DNA of 17,822 bases from URNF01 sp045638005 (GTDB lineage: Bacteria; Bacillota; Clostridia; Oscillospirales; Acutalibacteraceae): contig JAZUAN010000004.1 of assembly GCA_045638005.1 (NCBI GenBank), positions 1 to 17,822 on the forward strand, read 5' to 3'. Both the position numbers and the translations under genes were made by a program. Positions 13,712-17,822 of this stretch are shown in pieces (within the stretch, counting starts at the first letter, position 1; each line of letters starts with the position of its first letter). Under the pieces are notes generated by a model that saw nothing but the letters and a program-made list of their open reading frames with translations, was not told the origin of the DNA and searched no databases.

Positions 13712-16402
13712 ATGCTGACATTAACCGGTATTCAAAAGACCTATATAGCGGGCACCTCTACGGTGGATGCGCTGTGCGGGGTTTCTTTGAGTTTCCGCAA
13801 AAACGAGTTTGTCGCGATACTCGGCCCTTCCGGTTGTGGTAAGACCACGCTGCTTAACATCATTGGCGGTCTTGATCGGTATACGGCGGGCGATCTGAAG
13901 GTGAACGGCAGATCCACCAAGCATTTTAAGGACCGCGATTGGGACACGTATCGCAATCATTCCATCGGCTTTGTATTCCAAAGCTATAACCTCATTCCGC
14001 ACCAGACGGTGCTCAAAAACGTGGAGCTGGCGCTGACCCTTTCGGGCGTTTCCCGCGCGGAACGCAGAAAGCGTGCGACAGAGGCATTAGAGAAGGTGGG
14101 ATTGGGTGACCAGTTACATAAAAAGCCCAACCAGATGTCCGGTGGACAGATGCAGCGTGTTGCGATTGCTCGTGCGCTGGTGAACGATCCCGAAATTCTG
14201 CTTGCCGACGAGCCGACCGGCGCACTCGACTCCGCCACCAGTGTGCAGATCATGGAGATCTTAAAGGAAATCTCCGGCGAAAAACTTATTATTATGGTGA
14301 CCCATAATCCCGAGCTTGCCGCGCAATACGCGACCCGCACAGTGCGATTGCTGGACGGCGAGGTGACCGATGATACAAATCCGTACACGGAAGAGCCGGC
14401 TTGTGAGGTGCCGACCGATAAAAAGGTGAAAAAGGCGAAAAAGAAAAAGGAAAAGCACACCTCTATGAGCTTTTTCACCGCGCTGTCATTGTCACTTAAC
14501 AACCTGATGACCAAAAAAGCGCGCACCTTTTTGACCTCTTTTGCGGGCAGTATCGGCATTATTGGCATTGCGCTTATTTTAGCACTTTCGCAGGGTGTGC
14601 AAACGTACATTGATACGGTACAGGAGGATACTCTCTCCACCTATCCGCTCACCATTGAAAGCGCTACTATGAACATGAGTGAGATGTTTACTGCAAACGA
14701 CGAGGAAATGCAAAACAAGCATGATCTCGATGCGGTGTATTCCAACAGCAACATGACCCACATGCTCAATTCCATGATGCAGGGCATGGTGGAGAACGAT
14801 CTCAATGCGCTGCGCGAGTATTTTGAAGACCCCGACATCAATTTAGAACAGTATATCAGCGACGTGAAGTACGCCTACGATCTGGATATTGCGCTGTACA
14901 ACACCGCCGGAGATCTGCCGGTGAAGGTGGATGCGATGGAGATCATTGACGAGATGTACGAGTCGATGATGGGCATGTCTTATTCAGATATGGTGAGCGG
15001 CATGGGCAGCATGGGCAATATGGCAAGTTCTATGATGGGCATCAACATTATGAGCGAGCTGTTAGATAACCAAGAGCTTCTCGACAGCCAGTACGAGTTG
15101 GTGGACGAGGGCAAATGGCCTACCGCCTACAACGAGATGGTTTTGGTGGTCAACGAAAACAACGAGCTGATGGATATGGCGCTGTATGCGCTGGGCATCC
15201 GCGATCGCAGCGAAATCCCCTCTCTGATTGAAAAGGTGAAAAACGGCGAGGAAGTGCCGGTGGAGCAGCTTACCTATTCGTATGATGAACTTTTGAACAC
15301 CTCTTTCCACCTGGCTATCGCCGCGGACAAATACGCGGATACCGACGGCGACGGCGTTTTTGAGGATCTGTCGTTGGGCGTTGACAGCATTTCGGATCTC
15401 TCCGAAAACGGTATTGAGATGAAGATATGCGGCATCGTGCGTCCCAAAGAGGGCGCGGTGGCGTCCTCTATATCCGGCGTTATCGGGTATTCTCCCAAGC
15501 TTGCAGAATATATCATCGATTACACCGAAAAGACGGACGTTGTGAAAGCGCAACGCGCTGACAATGAGACCGATGTACTCACGGGCATGCCCTTTGCCGA
15601 AACCATCACAAGGGATGAAGTGAAAAATTATCTGCTGTCCATGAACCCCGCCACCCTCCAAATGCTTCCTGCGGAGTATGCTAAGGTTTTGGGTAGTTTG
15701 ATGCCCAATCCCGATCTGGTGGATAACATGAGCGCTTCTGAGGTGCACACCTTCTTTGCTCCTCTGTTGCGCCCGGGACAGTCTACAAGCACGTATGAAA
15801 GCAATCTGTCGCTCATGGGCGTGGCGGACAGAGAAAAACCCGTTTCCATTTCTATATATCCTAAGGATTTCGCCTCTAAGGAGGAGATCGTGTCCCTCAT
15901 CGACAACTTCAATGAGGGCAGAGAAGAGGAAGAGCAGATTGTCTATACCGATTATATCGGTCTGATGATGTCCTCTATCACCACTATTATCAATGCGATC
16001 TCATATATTTTGATTGCATTTGTCGCCATCTCGCTGGTGGTGTCCTCCATCATGATCGGTATCATCACCTATATCTCCGTTTTGGAGCGCACTAAGGAGA
16101 TCGGCATCTTGCGTTCGATCGGCGCGTCTAAAAAGGATATCTCCCGCGTATTCAATGCCGAAACGCTTATCGTCGGCTTTACGGCGGGCGCGATTGGCAT
16201 CGGCGTGACGCTGCTTTTGTGTATCCCGATCAACATTATCATTCGCACGCTGACCCGCATTGTGAATATCGGTGCCGTATTGCCGTGGAAAGCGGCGATA
16301 GCATTGGTGCTTATCAGCATGGTGCTTACCCTTGTCGCAGGCTTGTTTCCTGCAAGAGTTGCAGCGAAAAAAGACCCCGTTGTAGCGCTGAGAACTGAAT
16401 AA
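13712..16402 (+). CDS. Fused ABC transporter, ATPase plus FtsX-like permease
   Basis: 896 residues. The N-terminal LolD/MacB-type ATPase (1-225) has Walker A GPSGCGKT (38-45), Q-loop Gln90, signature MSGGQMQR (142-149), Walker B ILLADEP (162-168) and H-loop His198. A lysine-rich linker (about 236-249) leads to TM1 (about 274-294), an extracellular domain of about 460 residues, and three C-terminal helices (about 757-787, 818-844, 859-884) with the FtsX motif LERTKEIGILRSIGAS (791-806). This MacB-like topology suggests mechanotransmission or export of a peptide, lipid or lipoprotein rather than import; the substrate is unknown. The extracellular part is Met-rich (12 Met in residues 408-447) and carries a calcium-loop-like DTDGDGVFED. 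ATG 13712 follows AGGTGA; a GTG at 13703 is possible. Confidence 0.92.
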   Translation: MLTLTGIQKTYIAGTSTVDALCGVSLSFRKNEFVAILGPSGCGKTTLLNIIGGLDRYTAGDLKVNGRSTKHFKDRDWDTYRNHSIGFVFQSYNLIPHQTVLKNVELALTLSGVSRAERRKRATEALEKVGLGDQLHKKPNQMSGGQMQRVAIARALVNDPEILLADEPTGALDSATSVQIMEILKEISGEKLIIMVTHNPELAAQYATRTVRLLDGEVTDDTNPYTEEPACEVPTDKKVKKAKKKKEKHTSMSFFTALSLSLNNLMTKKARTFLTSFAGSIGIIGIALILALSQGVQTYIDTVQEDTLSTYPLTIESATMNMSEMFTANDEEMQNKHDLDAVYSNSNMTHMLNSMMQGMVENDLNALREYFEDPDINLEQYISDVKYAYDLDIALYNTAGDLPVKVDAMEIIDEMYESMMGMSYSDMVSGMGSMGNMASSMMGINIMSELLDNQELLDSQYELVDEGKWPTAYNEMVLVVNENNELMDMALYALGIRDRSEIPSLIEKVKNGEEVPVEQLTYSYDELLNTSFHLAIAADKYADTDGDGVFEDLSLGVDSISDLSENGIEMKICGIVRPKEGAVASSISGVIGYSPKLAEYIIDYTEKTDVVKAQRADNETDVLTGMPFAETITRDEVKNYLLSMNPATLQMLPAEYAKVLGSLMPNPDLVDNMSASEVHTFFAPLLRPGQSTSTYESNLSLMGVADREKPVSISIYPKDFASKEEIVSLIDNFNEGREEEEQIVYTDYIGLMMSSITTIINAISYILIAFVAISLVVSSIMIGIITYISVLERTKEIGILRSIGASKKDISRVFNAETLIVGFTAGAIGIGVTLLLCIPINIIIRTLTRIVNIGAVLPWKAAIALVLISMVLTLVAGLFPARVAAKKDPVVALRTE

Positions 16403-16406
16403 AAAT

Positions 16407-16449
16407 AACCGAACGCCTTTCTCCCAAAAGAGAAAGGCGTTCGGTTTTT
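16407..16449 (+). terminator. Terminator of the fused ABC transporter gene
   Basis: A 17-bp stem (16407-16423 with 16430-16446), a CCAAAA loop and a T-run. It also covers the end of the convergent XRE reading frame beyond its amber codon. Confidence 0.93.
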
Positions 16450-16483
16450 ATTTCTGTGCAGGATCATCGGTCAAACCGGCAAG

Positions 16484-16669
16484 CTAGTCTATGCTGGTTC
16501 GATAGAATTTCGCCAGTTTCACCATGACTTCCAAAGGTACGACGCGTTCGCCGCGCTCATACTTGGAGTATAAGGATTGATCACACATCAAGTATTCAGC
16601 AATTTGCTTTTGCGTATAGTCGCGATCTTCGCGCATATCACGTATTCTTATTCTCATTTCATCACCCAT
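16484..16669 (-). CDS. Small XRE-family regulator, shortened by an amber codon
   Basis: 61-residue DNA-binding helix-turn-helix protein (Cro/CI type): RIRDMREDRDYTQKQIAEYL with recognition helix CDQSLYSKYERGER. The frame stops at TAG (16484-16486) after FYRTSID. Reading on in the same frame gives LAGLTDDPAQK and then TAA (16448-16450), exactly the tail such regulators usually have (SIDYLxGLTD). The TAG therefore replaces a Tyr codon. The helix-turn-helix is intact, so it may still bind DNA. The start is uncertain: ATG 16669 or ATG 16657 (MRIRIR). It is divergent from the 53-residue gene, with a shared palindrome between them, which implies autoregulation. Confidence 0.8.
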   Translation of the reverse strand: MGDEMRIRIRDMREDRDYTQKQIAEYLMCDQSLYSKYERGERVVPLEVMVKLAKFYRTSID

Positions 16670-16683
16670 AACTACTATACAGC

Positions 16684-16698
16684 AGGACAAATTGTCCT
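16684..16698 (+). promoter_or_regulatory. 7-1-7 palindrome between divergent genes, candidate XRE operator
   Basis: AGGACAA-A-TTGTCCT is a perfect inverted repeat centred on 16691. It lies between a plus-strand -10 candidate TATTAT (16698-16703) and a minus-strand TATAGT (16674-16679), so one bound dimer could control both genes. Neither -10 has a clear -35 box, which would fit weak or regulated promoters. Confidence 0.65.
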
Positions 16699-16723
16699 AT
16701 TATGTATTGCAGAGGTGAGAAAA

Positions 16724-16885
16724 ATGGCGAATTATAAGGAAATGTATCTGCATCTTTTTAGGGAAACGGAAAAAGCAATCGAAATATTGATTGCGGCGCA
16801 GCAAAAATGCGAGGAGAAATATATAGAAGCCGACGAGCAGCCCAAAATATTTCCAAGGAACAAGAGCTTTCACTCGAAAGAGTGA
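16724..16885 (+). CDS. 53-residue conserved-looking small protein
   Basis: A cytoplasmic, mostly helical peptide with charged, amphipathic sequence (KEMYLHLFRETEKAIEIL, then AAQQKCEEKYIEADE). It has no signal or membrane segment. ATG 16724 is preceded by AGAGGTGAG at good spacing. Short Clostridial proteins with an AI-x-IL...AQQ-x-xEE-x-Y pattern are familiar to me as unnamed hypotheticals, often near XRE genes; their function is unknown. The C-terminus (about KSFHSKE) and the stop codon lie inside the terminator stem, so the last residues are set by the hairpin. It may be the regulator's partner or target gene. Confidence 0.7.
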   Translation: MANYKEMYLHLFRETEKAIEILIAAQQKCEEKYIEADEQPKIFPRNKSFHSKE

Positions 16886-16901
16886 AAGCTCTTGTTTATT
16901 T
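16859..16901 (+). terminator. Terminator overlapping the end of the 53-residue gene
   Basis: A 17-bp perfect stem (16859-16875 with 16880-16896) capped by a GAAA tetraloop and followed by TATTTAT. The stop TGA of the small gene (16883-16885) lies in the 3' arm. It also sits at the end of the convergent 77-residue gene and may serve both. Confidence 0.88.
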
Positions 16902-17133
16902 ATATCTCCCTATCCGGTTCCAGTTCGGGACGAATTTCTTTGACCGTTTTGCCTTTTGGGAGCCCTTGCGCGATTTGGGGGAACTCGTTATCCGAATCGG
17001 AGGTGGGTTGAATATTATACGTACCGTATTTGTGCAGCATATCAAAGGTATCTTCCGGCATACCGCCGACCGATTGTACCGCAAACTCGGTGATTTTGTA
17101 TTCCTTTTTACCGCGGTTTTTCTCCTTGCTCAT
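16900..17133 (-). CDS. 77-residue conserved-looking small protein of unknown function
   Basis: A basic N-terminus (SKEKNRGKKEYK) is followed by a compact segment, FAVQSVGGMPEDTFDML, then NIQPTSDSDNEFPQIAQG and a charged tail. There is no signal peptide, membrane segment or recognised domain. AGGGGTGAT lies just before ATG 17133. The sequence has the feel of a real small protein (balanced composition, strong ribosome site), and I recall similar unnamed proteins in Clostridia. It converges on the 53-residue gene and shares its terminator. No clear promoter is seen upstream, where a decayed gene lies. Confidence 0.72.
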   Translation of the reverse strand: MSKEKNRGKKEYKITEFAVQSVGGMPEDTFDMLHKYGTYNIQPTSDSDNEFPQIAQGLPKGKTVKEIRPELEPDREI

Positions 17134-17175
17134 GGTATCACCCCTTGGAAGTAGTGTGTCCCAAAAGCAAAGCGA

Positions 17176-17328
17176 CTATTCGCTATCTGCAGGGGTATTG
17201 TTCGGGGGTAACACCTGTTACTCGCTCGTGATTTCCGCGATCGCGCGCCTATCTTCGTAAATGGTGAACTGCGCGGCATTTGCGAGCGTTTCCGCAGGCA
17301 CGATGAGGTGGAATACGTCGAGATGTGT
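17176..17328 (-). pseudogene. Remnant of an unidentified gene
   Basis: On the minus strand one frame reads LDVFHLIVPAETLANAAQF then TIYEDRRAIAEITSE, stops at TAA (17218-17220) and continues as QVLPPNNTPADSE to TAG (17176-17178). The composition looks like real protein, but there is no start codon or ribosome site; a stop codon lies just upstream (17329-17331). It is probably the C-terminal remnant of a lost gene, with or without a nonsense mutation. The family is not recognised. Otherwise the 17134-17381 gap shows only a small AGCGA/TCGCT palindrome and the metG terminator. Confidence 0.4.
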
Positions 17329-17338
17329 TTAGAAAGAC

Positions 17339-17368
17339 AGAGGAGATGCACAATCGTGCATCTCCTCT
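17339..17368 (-). terminator. Hairpin terminator after metG
   Basis: A 13-bp stem (17339-17351 with 17356-17368) and a 4-base loop, 13 bases past the metG stop on the minus strand. On the minus strand it is followed by GTCTTTCT, a modest T-run; on the plus strand the following TAATTTTTG is better, so it may work in both directions. Confidence 0.75.
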
Positions 17369-17381
17369 TAATTTTTGTTAT

Positions 17382-17822
17382 TTATCGAATTTTACTGCCG
17401 GGGGCGACATCATCCATAAAGATGACCTTGGCAGCCTCTTCGCCGTCCTTTTCAATGTCGGCGGCTAAAATCATACCGGCGCTTTCCACACCGCAAAGGG
17501 TAGCGGGTTTCAGGTTTGCCACCACGATAACGTTGTGCCCGATGAGATCATCAGGGGTATACCATTTGGCAATGCCGGACGCCACCGTGCGCTCTTTACC
17601 CGAGCCGTCGTCCAGGGTGAGTTTTAACAGTTTCTTCGCCTTTTTCACCGGCTCGCAGGCGAGCACCTTTGCGACACGCAGATCGATTTCCGCGAACTTA
17701 TCAATGGTGATTTCGGGCAGGAAGGTGATGCCGGCATTTTCCTCTTCCGCTTCGGCAGCTGCCGCTTGTTCTTCGGCAATCTCAGCGAGTTTTTTCTCCA
17801 CGTCGATGCGCGCAAAGAGGGG
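17382..17822 (-). CDS. metG: Methionyl-tRNA synthetase, C-terminal part (runs off the window)
   Basis: The last 146 residues of MetRS; the catalytic domain lies outside the window. The visible part begins at PLFARIDVEKKL, the usual hinge at the end of the anticodon-binding domain, then an Ala/Glu-rich linker, then the OB-fold tRNA-binding domain that dimerises the enzyme: ITIDKFAEIDLRVAKVLACE, KKLLKLTLDDGSG, RTVASGIAKWYTPDDLIG, VIVVANLKPATLCGVES, AGMILAA and a short tail. A stand-alone tRNA-binding protein (CsaA/Arc1p-like) is unlikely because the frame continues upstream into the MetRS hinge with no start codon at the domain edge. Confidence 0.92.
   Translation of the reverse strand, partial: PLFARIDVEKKLAEIAEEQAAAAEAEEENAGITFLPEITIDKFAEIDLRVAKVLACEPVKKAKKLLKLTLDDGSGKERTVASGIAKWYTPDDLIGHNVIVVANLKPATLCGVESAGMILAADIEKDGEEAAKVIFMDDVAPGSKIR

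Noticed and set aside
16807..17154. 115-codon plus-strand open frame
   Set aside because: It is antisense to the 77-residue gene, crosses a 17-bp terminator and has no ribosome site.
17130..17351. 73-codon minus-strand open frame upstream of the 77-residue gene
   Set aside because: Its composition (Ser, Arg and Cys rich) is not protein-like, it starts inside the metG terminator hairpin, and another frame over the same bases looks more like coding remnant.

Overview
The window reads as chromosome of a low-to-mid GC Firmicute, most likely a gut-type Clostridia (Oscillospiraceae-like). This is an inference from strong AGGAGG-type ribosome sites, TTGACA/TATAAT promoters with 17-base spacers, a 7-1-7 Fur-family box, a lysine riboswitch in front of an NhaC-type carrier, and lineage-typical small proteins. 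No phage, plasmid, rRNA or CRISPR locus is visible.

Layout. (1) 1-3785, plus strand: a tRNA 3' end, then a promoter and the lower-glycolysis operon pgk-tpiA-gpmI, closed by a strong terminator. (2) 3786-7004, plus strand: an RlmB/TrmH-type rRNA methyltransferase, then a 748-residue membrane protein with the whole fold order of a P1B-type metal ATPase but with its catalytic motifs lost. (3) 7011-9899, minus strand: a tightly coupled zinc-uptake operon, Fur-family regulator (zur-like), substrate-binding lipoprotein, ATPase and permease. It is read from one promoter whose start site lies under a perfect 27-bp palindrome. (4) 9929-11886, plus strand: a divergent promoter, a lysine riboswitch with its own terminator, and an NhaC-family carrier that is probably a lysine transporter. 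(5) 11895-13439: an AIM24-family protein (minus), tRNA-Arg(ACG) with a consensus promoter, then an unusual 182-bp unit in which the tRNA 3' end plus its terminator is exactly repeated (51 bp), next to a truncated ABC exporter gene. (6) 13640-16449, plus strand: a fused ATPase/FtsX-type ABC transporter with a large Met-rich extracellular domain. (7) 16484-17328: a small divergent pair, an XRE regulator cut short by an in-frame amber codon and a 53-residue protein, sharing a palindrome; then a 77-residue conserved-looking protein and a decayed gene remnant. (8) 17382-17822, minus strand: the C-terminal end of methionyl-tRNA synthetase, running off the window.

The points most worth a second look are the catalytically degenerate P-type ATPase, the tRNA-Arg-derived repeat unit beside a truncated gene, the amber-interrupted XRE regulator with its divergent small-protein partner, and the riboswitch-controlled NhaC carrier, whose apparent N-terminal extension is really riboswitch RNA. 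All family assignments rest on motif recognition by eye; no database search was run.
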